Below the pieces are notes generated by a model. It searched no databases. It was not told the DNA's origin and saw nothing but the letters and a program-made list of their open reading frames with translations. From NCBI RefSeq assembly GCF_001039355.2, contig NW_019775631.1, forward strand, positions 202,957 to 266,956: DNA of 64,000 bases, read 5' to 3'. Made by a program: the position numbers and the translations under genes. Within the stretch, counting starts at the first letter, position 1; each line of letters begins with the position of its first letter. Source of the DNA: Lingula anatina. Its lineage: Eukaryota; Brachiopoda; Lingulata; Lingulida; Lingulidae. This document shows, in pieces, positions 10,675 to 22,358 of the stretch.

Positions 10675-11315
10675 TAATTAGAGAATTGTCTGAAGTACCA
10701 GGAAGAAATTATATTTGGTTTTGCATTATAAACTATGTGCTTAATGTGTATTACTTGAATGACACCTGCTTCTTCAGTGTATGGATATCAGTTATGCTCC
10801 AAATAACATGAGGTCTGAAAATCAAATGGTTCGTAGTTGAACTAAAATCCCTTTTAATTTCTAATCATATTTCTTTTTTTCTGGGTGGGTGGGTGGGGGG
10901 TGGGGGTGGGGTATTTATTTTAAGGGAGTGTGCATATACCAGACTAATATAAACTTTAAAGACTGAAATGTCAGTGTAGTAATTGTACTTAAAATGTTAA
11001 AGTGGCATCTTTAACTGCAACCACATCTGATATCAAATTGAAATTTGCTTCCCCAAATACCTGATGCTGAAGGGAAATTATTCTTAGACTGAGCAATATT
11101 TTATCATGTCATTTTACAATGATTTTACACTGTAGTCATAAGCCAATAAATCTTTAATTGACTGATACAATGCCTTGAGTTATCATATCAGGCAATAATT
11201 TTAGAAAATATCCAAAATCTCATACTGAATAGTATCTGCATCATATATATATATATATACAACCATGGATATAAAATTTAAAAAAATCTTGCATGAGAAG
11301 TAACCTTAGAGAGCA

Positions 11316-11318
<3 letters not shown>

Positions 11319-11364
<46 letters not shown>
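11319..11364. repeat. (TC)n microsatellite
   Basis: Long CT dinucleotide run in the flank between TRIM copies 3 and 4. The equivalent place in copies 1 and 2 has only a few CT units, so it has expanded here. Confidence 0.9.
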
Positions 11365-11366
<2 letters not shown>

Positions 11367-11939
11367 GAATGTTTAGATTAAATGTAATAGGATGTCTGAA
11401 AAGATTATATTAAAGTAACTGTTAAATAAATACTACTTCATTTCCTTATTCTCTTTGATTTGTTTGTCTGTGTGTGAAACCTGGTTGTTTCATTCAACAT
11501 TTTGAAATCCTTTTTAAAAATCAATATACATACACCCTATACCTCCACACTATCTGTAGATTTACCAGTGATTCCACAATATATCACTGAACACAGCTGA
11601 CTTCTCTTACTACACACCTACCCCCTGACTGTTCCCTACATAATAAACAACAATACCTGTAGCTTAACTAGCATTTCTTACCATATCTCTTTCACTCACA
11701 AAAGAACAAATGTCAAAATATTTTCATAATAAATACAAATTCCCATGATGCCCAGTATCAGTATTTTATAAAAAATCAATAGCATGAACACAGTCAACAT
11801 CAGAAAAAAAGACCCAAATCCAATACATAGCTTCTAGAAAACAATAAAATTTATTGGGTGATCTATAAAACACATGCGCACAACAGTGATATTGATGAAA
11901 TTATTGAGTGTCACCATAGGGACAAAATCAAACAAGAAA

Positions 11940-13898
11940 ATGGCGACTGCAGACTTCAAGGGCGTAACTGAAAGTCCACAAGCAGAAAGTTTAAGAACTG
12001 TGATAGTTAACTACTTTGTGAGTTGTTCTTTGTGTCTTGAGGAGTATAAGGACCCAACAGATTTACCATGTAGGCATACATTTTGTAAGGGTTGTCTGAC
12101 AGACTATGTGCCTGACTTAACACCAGGAAGTAAATTCAGATGTCCCTTGTGTCAGAAAGAAACTGAAGTTCCTAAAGATGGACTTGAGGGCTTCACTCAC
12201 AATTTCTTCATTGAAATGTTGCTGGATACTGTACTCCAATCACCACATGAGAAAAAGTGCAGCTCTTGTGCTTTGGTGTCCCAAACAGAAGCAGTGGCTA
12301 CTTCAAAATGTATCACCTGCCATGACTACCTTTGTGAGAAGTGTTCTCCATTCCACTGTGGTACCAAGTCGACTAAAGACCATAAAGTGCTCACTTTCCA
12401 ACAGCTGAAGAGCAAAGAGTACCAAAAAGAAATCCAAGAGCATCAAAAGATTATCTGCTCAGAACACAAAGAAGAGATGATAAGATACTTTTGTTCAGAA
12501 TGCAATGTCCCCATTTGTTGTGACTGCAGAGATCTACACCATGATGGTCACAAGCTTCTCTCTCTTGAAAAAGCTGCAGAGATGGTTAAGCCACATCTTC
12601 AGACCAATTTTCATTACCTTGAAAGAAAATTAGCAAAAGGAGAAAAATCATTAGTTAACATTGAGAACACACTTGCAACCCTCCTAGAAAATGAAAGCTA
12701 TGTCCAGCAGCAGATAAAAACTCGTGCAGCTCATCTACGTCACCTGCTAGATCAACGTGAGAAGACCTTACTCCAGGAGCTTCATGAAACCAGCAGCACT
12801 CACAGAAAGAACTTACAAATTTTGTATGAGAACTGCAGTACCACTTGCTCCTCTATCAAAACCACAACAGATGTAGTTAAGAACATCCTTCAGCATGGTG
12901 CCCCCAAAGATGTCCTCATGTTACAACACCAACTTGGACAGAGACTAGATGAGCTACAGTCCACTTCAGCTGTGGACGAGATTCCAGAAGAAGTCGGTCT
13001 CACATTTTCACCCAACAAAGAAGTGGACCAAGAGATATCCAGTGGGGATGGCCTGGGGAATGTGCAGATATCTAGACAACCAGCTTTGCCCAAGTTCAAA
13101 CCACAGGCTGAATGTATGCTGGAGTTTGACACTGGCATGAGAGCAGTGGACATTTCAGTGAGTCCAAACAGGGAGTATGTTACTTCACATGGCAGCAATA
13201 ACAAGGTCAAGGTATTTAGTTCAGATGGTACATTTAGAAAAGAGATTAGAAGCGTTTTAGATATACAGCTGCAAAGTCCAGTAGGGATCTGTCACTTCCC
13301 TGATGGAAGGATGGTTCTATCTGGTGCAGACAATAACAAACTGTTCATCCTGTCACCACATTGGGAAGTACAGCAAACTGTAGATATCAACAACCCATGT
13401 GGTGTGGCTCTCAATGACAACTGCACTAAGATTGCTGTGGCACAGGGCGACAACAGTTCTGTGAGTGTGTTCAGTATCGATATCAAAGGGAAAATTACTT
13501 TAACTGATGTGATAAAGGACAAATATGGGGAAGAGCTGTTCATTTTTCCATATAAAGTGGCATATATGAGCAACAGGTGCCTTGTTGTTAGTGATATATC
13601 ACAAAACAAACTTCACATCCTAACCCCATCTGGTGACCCACTGTATCAGTACACAGGACCTGATAACAAGTTAGATCGACCAGGTGGTGTGTGTGTTGAT
13701 GCATATGACAACATACTGGTTACAGGCTCTGATAACTGTATACACCTTGTATCCCCAAATGGGAAGTTCATCCAGTACATAGCAACCAAAGCTGATGGTC
13801 TATATAAACCATGGGGATGTATCGTCAACCAGGATGGAGATCTGGCTGTTACTCGATGGGATGGGAAAGTGACAGTATTCCAATACTTGGAAAAATGA
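11940..13898 (+). CDS. TRIM-NHL type E3 ubiquitin ligase, copy 4 (652 aa, single exon)
   Basis: Complete intronless TRIM-NHL protein, the most diverged of the four. RING C29/C32/C44/H46/C49/C52/C68/C71, two B-boxes, coiled coil and NHL propeller are all present. In B-box 2 the sequence ICCDCRD replaces ICRDCRE, and the C-terminus carries two extra residues (FQYLEK). An open frame extends 22 codons upstream to an ATG at 11874. I chose the ATG at 11940 because MATADFKGVTESPQAE aligns with the start of copy 3 and the upstream codons have no counterpart. Intronless structure plus an A-rich tail downstream (14565-14589) is compatible with an origin by retroposition. Confidence 0.92.
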   Translation: MATADFKGVTESPQAESLRTVIVNYFVSCSLCLEEYKDPTDLPCRHTFCKGCLTDYVPDLTPGSKFRCPLCQKETEVPKDGLEGFTHNFFIEMLLDTVLQSPHEKKCSSCALVSQTEAVATSKCITCHDYLCEKCSPFHCGTKSTKDHKVLTFQQLKSKEYQKEIQEHQKIICSEHKEEMIRYFCSECNVPICCDCRDLHHDGHKLLSLEKAAEMVKPHLQTNFHYLERKLAKGEKSLVNIENTLATLLENESYVQQQIKTRAAHLRHLLDQREKTLLQELHETSSTHRKNLQILYENCSTTCSSIKTTTDVVKNILQHGAPKDVLMLQHQLGQRLDELQSTSAVDEIPEEVGLTFSPNKEVDQEISSGDGLGNVQISRQPALPKFKPQAECMLEFDTGMRAVDISVSPNREYVTSHGSNNKVKVFSSDGTFRKEIRSVLDIQLQSPVGICHFPDGRMVLSGADNNKLFILSPHWEVQQTVDINNPCGVALNDNCTKIAVAQGDNSSVSVFSIDIKGKITLTDVIKDKYGEELFIFPYKVAYMSNRCLVVSDISQNKLHILTPSGDPLYQYTGPDNKLDRPGGVCVDAYDNILVTGSDNCIHLVSPNGKFIQYIATKADGLYKPWGCIVNQDGDLAVTRWDGKVTVFQYLEK

Positions 13899-15058
13899 CT
13901 TCATTTAAAATGCTCAGAAACTGAACAATTTGTGGTTTTCTGGTGCATTTCTACTTCTATAGTGGTCATTTCATGGCTGAATTACATTTCATAAACCTAT
14001 TTTTAATGAATTCATACCAAAGTTCGATGACAGAAATATTTAACTTTTTCATTCTGCATGAGAAAATATAAAACAACATTTTGTAATGTATTAAGTACAA
14101 GAAAAAGAAAAGCGTTATATGAAAACTATTAAGCAGAAGTGAAAATGATAGTGAAAATGATAGTAATGACTGAGAAGAGAAGTTTGGTAGTATTTAATGC
14201 CTTATTAGTACTGGTCACATTTCTTCTTTTCTAATTAAGCTATCTAATTTTTTGTGTCATAAATTTGAAGAGGGTGCGTTTGACAAAATAGCTATATTTG
14301 CTCTAAAATCATTATAATTTATGTTCTGTTAGCATATGCCATTAGATACATTAAGAGTATGTCTGTAAGTGTAAAAAGATAATAGAAGTAGAATTCTTTC
14401 CTTTTTTAGTCCTGTGATAAGTGTGATTAAGTTGTGTTTCATGAAGAATCTATAAGGCCACTTTCCATTTTTTTGGCAGTTCGTCATCTAGGCTTAGCCT
14501 CTTTGAGAGCTGCCTAAACTTGAAAATATCAGCAAAGTGTAAATAAAACTTCGTGAATGACAGCAAAAAAAAAAAAAAAAAAAAAAAAATCGACACCGAC
14601 TAATATATGCACACAATTCATTATATACAAGTCTAAATTATCAACAATTATGATAGAGTAACTTTTTTCTTAGATTACGAGTCACTGTGGAGGTGAACTC
14701 CTCAGAAATTTTAATAAAAACAATGTCACAATATATGTTATATTTGAGTAGCATGACAGGGTTTCCTCCTAATGTTTCTCAGTGGAAGAAGGGAAAGAGA
14801 TACCCAATAGATTTTCATTTTGTCTTTCAATGTATTATATATTCAGATGAAAATTTCAATAAATATAACTGTGACTTTCTGAACTGGCCGCCGATTGTTG
14901 TCTTCATTTGTCTGTACTCTCCCTAGCCCAGCTCTTTGTTATTATTTCCCAAATAGTTTGAGTCTTTCATTAAGTGGAATCAAGTGAGAAAAAGTATATA
15001 TTTGCACTTGTTTTGAGGATATTTTATGCAATGCAGATAAGTATACCTCTTGTCTTAC
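13899..15058. other. 3' flank of TRIM copy 4 and noncoding region next to nuclease exon 15
   Basis: No coding exon was found. From about 14050 it has a diverged counterpart directly after the n junction at 22359, so it belongs to the block duplicated with the nuclease gene. It contains AATAAA at 14542-14547 and 25 A at 14565-14589. On the proposed model all of it is intron 15 of the minus-strand nuclease gene. Confidence 0.5.
14542..14589 (+). other. Polyadenylation signal followed by a genomic A25 tract
   Basis: AATAAA (14542-14547) lies 17 bases before a run of 25 A (14565-14589). In the genome this arrangement is typical of the end of a reverse-transcribed mRNA. It lies about 650 bases downstream of the intronless TRIM copy 4. 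The counterpart near 22845-22880 has only a short A run and no AATAAA, so the tail may instead be a simple A-tract expansion. Confidence 0.45.
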
Positions 15059-15244
15059 CTGTCTGGGACAAAGTGGTCACCATATTGGTCAACCAGAACA
15101 ACCACTGGGCAGTCTTCAGCCATGTGGATGTGTAGTTGACCAGAAAGCCCTCCTCCATTAGAAGACTGGACAACTTGCTCTGAATGAGAAATATAGGAAT
15201 TGTTTATGCAAATAATGAAGTAAACAAAAATCTATGTGTGTGTT

Positions 15245-15314
<70 letters not shown>

Positions 15315-18300
15315 CGTTTTATATGGGTGGGGGTGGAGGGAGAAGTCCAATAAAGCAGACTTTTTTCCTTTTTATCTCTTTAGTTGATCCAATTTGAGAT
15401 ATGGCACATAACCTAGATCAAATCTAGAGTCATATTGGATCTTTTCTGACCAAAAGGACACTGTTATTTTGAATCCTAACTGCATTTAAGTTTTCTTGTT
15501 TGTAAGCAACTTTCTACTATAATCTTTCTGTCCAAAATGTACATTAAATAGATATCAAATGAAAACATTTTTGAACTCTCTTGACCAAGGTCTATTATGA
15601 TATGTACAATATAGATAGGAATCACCATGTTTCAGCACCTGCATGATTTCTTTTATTTCATTTTATTTTATTACCAGACTACTTAATTTCTTCAAGATAG
15701 TCTGCCTACCTGCAAGTCCTGCTGCTGGTAAATACTTGGTTTACTTCTCATTCCATGCATAGCACCCTCTATCAGATAAAACTTGTCTCTCAATCCACTT
15801 CTCTGGTTTTAAAAGAACCAAAATAAAAAAATAAATAAATAAATAAATAAATAAAACAAAACAAAACAAAAAAACATACAATAATAAGTCCTTTTCACAT
15901 CCTTGTGATTTGGTTGTCTGGTGACATCACAAAGACAATTTTTTTTGCTAAAACAGTACTAAGTTCATGTGTATGATCCCTTATCTCAATTATACTACAG
16001 GTTCACATTAAGACATGCTGAAACTTAGTCTTACTAAATTAGCACTAACATTCACCAATTTAGCCAAATGCTAAAACTGTAATAGTTTTAAGAGCTGCTG
16101 CTAAATTCTGAATTTTCTGTCAAAAAAAAAAAAAAAAAAAAAAATCAAAGCAAAAAGTTGTCTTGTTACCATTTCTCTGTTTCAGAAATTTCATTTTCAA
16201 CTGTTTCAGAAAGTTTTCAACAAGTCCGACTCCATAACAAACAAAAAGTGAGAATCTTTCGCAAAGATCCTGGACACATGGCAGACCAAACAGACGACAC
16301 TTTTCAGTTTCTGACAAAAATTAATATTAACCTAATACCTATTGAATATGTAATTACATAGGGAAAGTAAACTTTTTCTATAATTATAAACATTAACCTT
16401 CATGCTCTCCACTTGATTTCTAAATCTTGTAGTTTGGGTGCTGTTCAATAAATCATCCCATGTCTTGCGTTCCACTATGTGAGGGAGAACCTGCAGGAAT
16501 AAATAGTAGTATTACTCTAAGAAACGAGTAAAGCACTTAAAGTATGCAGACCTCTGCCAAGACACCTGAATTCTCATTATTAATTAATTAAATTGAATTA
16601 ACACCAAGATCTAACTGAACTCAAGTTAGCTCATTTTGACCAATCTTGAAAATTTGTCAAAATCTGTCCATAACTTTTTGTCAAGTTAAGCTGTTAAGTA
16701 ACAAACCAACAAATGCATAAACATTACCTCTCAGTTTTAAAACTTGCATGAAAGTTTATTTTCAGTTATTCATTACAAAACCAAAGGAGATGACAAGAAA
16801 AAAAGGGAAAAAAGAAAATAACCTGTAAATATTGAATTTTCTTAACCAAATGTCAGTAAAATATCTACCTTTTCCTGTTCAGGTAAAACCTCACTGTACT
16901 TCAGACCATCACAAGCCCATTCTGGCACCACTATCCAAATGTAGTCTCCGCATTTCAATTCCCTTACTTGAACTGGGATTTGGTGCTGTCTTGCAAGTGC
17001 CACCAGCCTGTCTTGCTGCTTCTCTTGGGAGTCCATTAGCAGCACCACCTGGTGTCCATTGAAGGAACAGCTGGAGGTAAAGCATGACAAAGCTGGAGGC
17101 AAGATCTCATTGTTTTATTAATACTGTTAGACAGAGTTCCCTTGATAGAGCTACAATGTTGGCCAATAGGCTAAACAACATAGCTCCAATGGAAACTAGA
17201 AAAGCACTGAGAGTGCAAATCTCCATCAAGGCAGTTCAATTCTCTTCATATTTAAAATTAAGCAATTAATAGATCATAACCAAAAAGGAATTAAATGATA
17301 ATTGTAAGTTAATCCACTTCTGACTTATCCTGAAAATTTCATCAAAATTTGCTCATAATTTTTGAGTTGGGACATTAACTGTCAAACCAACAAAGGCAAA
17401 ATATAATTTTTGGCAGAGGTAAATATCTTTTTACAGTCCGCAGTGCAGAATTAAAACACAGTGTCCAGTATCTCTCTTCAGTGAACTTACCTGTTAAAAT
17501 CTGGCATCTTTGGCACATTGGCTTGAATGAGAAATCTCAACACAGCATTGTGGAATTTTGACAGTTTCCTGGCGAGGTTTTTTCCTGCCTCTGTTAACTG
17601 GTATCTGAATAATGCAATTCAAAGTATATCTGCAAACAATTTCACCTTATTTGTGCTTCGGAAAATTAACCCTTGGCCCTAGTTATGTTAAATGACAAGA
17701 AGCCATGTAAATAATAGAAAAATGGGGTGGAGGTAAAGAATTAAAAATAGTTCTGGATTCTTTTTATCTTACATCTGTCAGAACCCACAGATGAATAGCT
17801 GCTTGTTTAACCCACACAAGCTTAAATTGGCAGTCCTATCAGCAATGGCCAAGTAAATGATCAAGGGACAGTAAAAACTTGTGGTCAGTCAGACCTCCAG
17901 GGACAGACAATAAACTCAAGAGTTACCAATTTTTAATTTACATTCAGTTTGGCAAAAAGCCTTTTCATCCAGCAAAGTTTTAAAAACTGCCAGTCAGGAG
18001 GTCCCTCCATCTTAAGAAGTTTTTGAGTACGTCTGACAGCCCCCTGCTGTCACTGTATGCTGACTTACGTTGGGTTTGCAGCGGCCTCTTTATAAACCAA
18101 GCCTTTGGTCTGCAAGTTCTCTATGCTGTCAAAGCCACTCATGTACTTGCCTGAAATATATTACATAAAATCAGTATATATTTTGTTGCTTCATCCAGGG
18201 GGGGAATTTAGGCCGTCTTCTGGGTCTTCCAGAAGACAGTCAGATTTTAAAGTTTGCATTGACGGGTATCTACTTTTTTCTGTTGGAGAATAGATCAATA

Positions 18301-21300
18301 AAGATAACTGGGAAGACTGTCAGAAAAAATCTCTGGATCCGCGTCTGTCATCATTCAAGTCATGAAATTATTCAAAATAATGAAAGTAATACTAAAAGTG
18401 TCTAAAGTACACAAATGTATAAGTCAGAAATTTCACAAATGAAATGAAAACATGCTGACATGAAATTTGCAATAACGTTTGGAAGTCCACAGCCCAACTA
18501 AAAAATATTGTGCAATACATGAAATCTGGAGCAACCATAAGATCTGTAAAGAAAGTCCTTAAATCTGAGCACCAAAGTCATGCTACTTGTCATGGGGGGT
18601 TTGGGAGGGGGGTCTCCAGGGGCAAAAATATAACACTGGAATATCAGGAATTCACTTTCATCTCCTGTTCATTGCTAACCTGGAGTTTTATCAGAGAGAT
18701 CTGTGTCTGTGACCTGCTGGGACCTGGCTTTGAGTTCATCTTCTGTCAGACTCAGGATGGGGGGAGTCTCATGAAGACAACTGGAATAAAAGATACTCTT
18801 CTACATGTTCCCTCTTATTAATAAATTTACAATGGGCATTGATCTGCCTTATAATAAAAATAATAATGATTATTTGCAACTCAAGGTAGTTGGATTGTAA
18901 AATTATGTGAGGTATTTATAAATACAGTGCGGTATAATTTTATATAATGTGCTGAATAAAGTAAAATTTTACGCTGAATAAGTTGACAAATATGTGTGTT
19001 TGAAAACTGAAACTGCATGGAGACATACAAGGACAATAAATCTAAAGGAAATTTTGGTCAACGGAGAGAAGTTGACAATTATATTGAACCACCGAATGAC
19101 ACAATACTGACAAAATTAAATTACAGAATAAATAAAATAAATAAATAAAACATATTGACTTCATATTTGCAAGAGTAATACAGATTTTAAACAGAGAATA
19201 TCCTTTCACTGCACTGCCATACTCACCTAAATAAGCCAAGCAGCAGTGCAAATGGACTCCTGTATGCCTGGGAAAGGAACGTGAAGATTAAAGCATCTTA
19301 CTATATAATACTATTAATTTTCTATTCTCTCCCTTCTGTGACATGTTCTTCTTTATTAAATCTTCAATATATAAGTACAGAAAGCTTGTCTGGGGAGGAG
19401 GGAGATACGCCCAATTATCCAAATAAATCTGGAAGACTTTCACATGAGATTTTACAAGCAGATCTGCCGTTGGCTTACAAAGACTTTATAACTACTTACA
19501 TGAGGTATATATGCCTTAGCAGGTCTTGGAGCCTGGTCTATGTCTAAACATAGAAAAATAAATCAATTCTCATCATCTTAAGGTATGGTAGATAACTCTT
19601 CATGCACAGCTATTATAACTGATTTTCTCATTGATTAAAAACTACTCCACTTGAATATTAAAAATATCAAAAACATTTATGAAATGAATGAAAAGATAGA
19701 TAGCTATGTGTTTAGTTAGATCATACTCATGGTCCATTTTATCAATAGCTTATTTTTTTCTACTTATACTTCAAAGCAATTGATAAAATGAACTGTGACT
19801 ACGAATTTGACAAAAAAATAAATTCATTCAACTGCTTAAGGCATTAAAATTTTCAGCATTTGGCAAAACTTTTACTGGCTAGCACAAGCCAGCTAGGTAA
19901 CTCAAAAATTCAACAGTTTTCAAAGTTAATTGGACTTGGCATTAAAACCTCCAGAGAGAAACATCTCAAACAGACAGACCCACCTTGTCTCTGATGGTTC
20001 CTCCTCGCTGCCCCTCTGTGTAAGACCTCGGAGCAGACACCACACAGGGCAGTGCCTCCATCACACTCTGGGCAATACTCCACAGCCAACGCTTCCTCAC
20101 AGTGTTCACAATGGCGCTCCTGGAAAAAAAAGCGCTCTGTGTCATGAGGCATATTGTAACTATGCAGATATGTTGAAACTGTTAGTTTAGTAATGACAAA
20201 TAATATATTCAGGGAATGATAAAATATCTGTGTTCAGTCAGTTTAAGGGAATGAAAACAATTTTAAGGGAGCCATTTTGAATTTACAGTCAGACTGACAA
20301 AAAGCTTCGTTTAGGTCTAACAAATTTCTCATAACTTCCAGTACAAAAGTTTGGCCATTTTAAAAGTTTTTTTTTTCAGAGAGGGGTGGTAGGGATTGTC
20401 TCCATTAATATTCTTACCTGCTTTTTGCCTCTGTTTCTATTCTGCTTGGGAATAGGTAAATTTGCAGCATCCCTTTTGTTTGTTCCACCAACCACAGCTG
20501 CATTATTACTGCCAGAACCTAGGTGGTTCCCTCTGCCAGAACCTAGCTGGTTTCCTCTGCCAGAACCTAGCTGATTTCCTCTGCCAGAACCTAGGTGGTT
20601 TCCTCTGCCAGAACCTAGCTGATTTCCTCTGCCAGAACCTAGCTGGTTTCCTCTGCCAGAACCTAGCTGGTTTCCTCTGACAATTCCACCCTCTTTCTGT
20701 ACTTTGAAACCTAGTCTGATGGCCTGCCTAAATGTAATCAAATAGTACTAATTTTTTATGACAGATTCTGTGAAAGTTTTGAGAATCATTAAGACAACAT
20801 CTTATTAAAATCTATAACCAATGCTGACATATTATCAAATATATATTGGTTTACATAATATATATTAATCCAAAATGGCAGAAACATAATAAAATTCTTT
20901 CAAAATGTTCACCTTCTTATAAAAGCCCCCACTGGGTCAATCTCTCCCATATCCATGTACTGATACTCGTTGAGCAGTCTCCGCAGGTCGGCCTCTGTGT
21001 AGGGACTGATGGCTGCTCCCTTCTTACCCAGGTCCTGAATGAACTGTAAGAAAGCATCCACAGTGGGGAAGTGAGGTGGCTGGACATCCCCCTGGTCCCT
21101 GTAAACAGACAGCAAAGCTGTCAAATGTGCAGACAAAAACAAGACAGTGCACAATATATTTTAATTTACATAATGCTTAACAGCATAAAGAGAGATGAAG
21201 ATGCTCTGGGCATTCGTTGAAATATTGGAGACAAGCAATTATAATATTAGCTGTTGGTTGAAGAAAACTGACTACTTTATTTTTATAACATAACTCAGTT

Positions 21301-22191
21301 GAAAAAATTCTATTGAGAGAGAGAGAGAGAGAGAGAGAAAGAAGAAAACTTTTAAGTTATGCTTGTAAATTGTTATTGTAACATATAGGTACATTTCTTT
21401 AATGACATGTAATGTGGGTTATAATCATTGTGAAAAATGTGCTCATACTTTTTCATCACTTTTCTTTCTCCAAATGGTTTGGATTTGACTTAAACAGTCA
21501 AATCAACCCCATTTGTTTAGCCTATTTAAGCCAGATTTGGCCAATTTGTGAGTGTAAGCACTACCCCAGCTTACTGTCAATAAGATTGGTAAAGAATTTA
21601 CTAATCAGACCCCCCCATAGTCAGCTAAAAATATCCCAAGTACTTAATAATCATATGTTTTTTATTAAGCAGAATCTTATTTCGAATCCCCTCACTTGTT
21701 TGAGTTGAACAACACTTGGATAAGTGTATATTTCCTGATGATAGACTTGTGTGTCCACTGCTGCGTACGTTTGTCAGTCAGTTGCTGATCTCGCTGTTGT
21801 TCTACTTCTCGTAATTTGGTATAAATACAGGCAACCCAGAACGGGTTCGACGTGGTCTCCAGTATAGACCCATTTTGAATGTTGTAGTGTCCAACAGACC
21901 TGACGGGAAGAAATGAAGACTAATAAACTTTAAATCTGCACTGTCAATAATAATAATAATAATAATAATAATAATTTTATTTATTCACATTTTGACATGC
22001 TTTCGACAAAAATCTACATAAAATGTTTTTTTTTTCCAGAAATAGTGATTTTTCAGTGTCATGTCATGATGATATACATAAAAATAAACTTATGTAAATA
22101 AATAAATAAATATCTCCCACCTATCATCAGCTAGTGGGTTATCCTGGTAATACAATATGTCCACTTTGGCACGACTTACACTCTTGCAGTG
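15059..22191 (-). CDS. MUS81-family ERCC4 nuclease with N-terminal zinc fingers, copy A (exons 2-15)
   Basis: Minus-strand exons, 5' to 3': 22121-22191, 21696-21899, 20913-21098, 20418-20727, 19984-20119, 19500-19543, 19227-19267, 18680-18780, 18069-18150, 17491-17604, 16869-17070, 16398-16490, 15710-15802, 15059-15179. All have AG/GT borders and the phases join without a stop. Product: probable structure-specific endonuclease of the XPF/MUS81 family, acting on branched DNA in the nucleus. The winged helix shows AYRSPFALLLGLF, LTEDEL and YQLTEAGKNLARKL. The ERCC4 domain has VVLLMDSQEK, LKCGDYIWIV and the catalytic ERKTWDD. The exon at 19984-20119 encodes a B-box-like finger, and exon 20418-20727 has seven RGNQLGSG-type octapeptides. 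Exon 1 is missing because the block ends at the n at 22359. The donor after 16398 is GTTAAT, weaker than GTAATT in copy B. Probably an allele of copy B. Confidence 0.8.
15236..15312. repeat. Compound (TG)n(AG)n microsatellite
   Basis: TG run passing directly into a long AG run in the intron between nuclease exons 15 and 14. The counterpart in copy B is at 23437-23506 and has a different length, as expected for two haplotypes. Confidence 0.9.
16555..16740. repeat. Interspersed repeat of the CCAAGGCA...GCAGAGGTAA type, unit 1
   Basis: Degenerate copy of a short dispersed repeat. Shared words are TTCTCAT/ATTAATTAA near the start, CATTTTGACC and TCCATAACTTTTTGTC in the middle, and AACAAACCAACAAATGC near the end. 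Related units lie at 17215-17430, 24640-24835 and 25455-25665. A similar low-complexity-free repeat occurs widely in marine animal genomes, but I cannot name the family. Confidence 0.55.
17215..17430. repeat. Interspersed repeat, unit 2 (most complete in copy A)
   Basis: Contains the words CATCAAGGCAGTTCAATTCT, CCTGAAAATTTCATCAAAAT, GCTCATAATTTTTGAGTTGG, CAAACCAACAAAGGC and, at the end, TTGGCAGAGGTAAAT. Lies in the intron between nuclease exons 12 and 11, in the same place as the unit at 25455 in copy B, so it predates the split of the two copies. Confidence 0.6.
20516..20680 (-). repeat. 24-bp coding tandem repeat, seven units (copy A)
   Basis: Seven 24-base units on the minus strand encode RGNQLGSG or RGNHLGSG in exon 5 of the nuclease. 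Copy B has eleven units in the same place (29226-29488). The length difference is exactly 96 bases, so the frame is kept. Confidence 0.9.
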
Positions 22192-22358
22192 CTAAAACAA
22201 AATGTGCAAAAGTGTAACAAAAGCAACAGCAGCAATACACACACAATACCACAAGTGCCAACCACATCTATCTACAGCGTACTTAGTACATGTACGTACA
22301 TAAACCCTAAAGGGGAAAACCAATCACCAATATTCATCCAATGCGTATGTTTGTTCAG

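Larger units (their letters stand above)
10132..11939 (+). other. 3' flank of TRIM copy 3 and upstream region of copy 4
   Basis: The 3' UTR is homologous to those of copies 1 and 2, interrupted by a GC-rich insertion at 10489-10674. A G-rich tract lies at about 10880-10912, a polyadenylation signal AATAAA at 11145-11150, an (AT)n run near 11245 and a long (TC)n run at about 11319-11364. Beyond about 11700 it is the putative promoter of copy 4. An in-frame ATG 66 bases upstream of the chosen copy 4 start is discussed under that gene. Confidence 0.5.

Noticed and set aside
11874-11939. 22 extra codons upstream of TRIM copy 4
   Set aside because: No counterpart in the other copies, while MATAD aligns with copy 3.
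16120-16317. Open stretch on the minus strand with LFGLPCVQDLCERFSLF, between nuclease exons 13 and 14
   Set aside because: Exons 13 and 14 join directly in phase (VESMK to RSGLRDKFYLIE), matching the MUS81 family. The stretch has no good acceptor, and its copy B counterpart differs at both ends.
19281-19400. Minus-strand stretch with FLYLYIEDLIKKNM preceded by CCTCCTCCCCAG
   Set aside because: It looks like an exon, but including it breaks the phase into exon 8 and gives a stop. Exon 7 (19500-19543) joins exon 8 in frame without it. It could be a rare alternative exon.
20386-20680. Plus-strand frames with repeated PEPSWFPL or CQNLAGFL units
   Set aside because: Antisense shadows of the 24-base coding repeat in nuclease exon 5.
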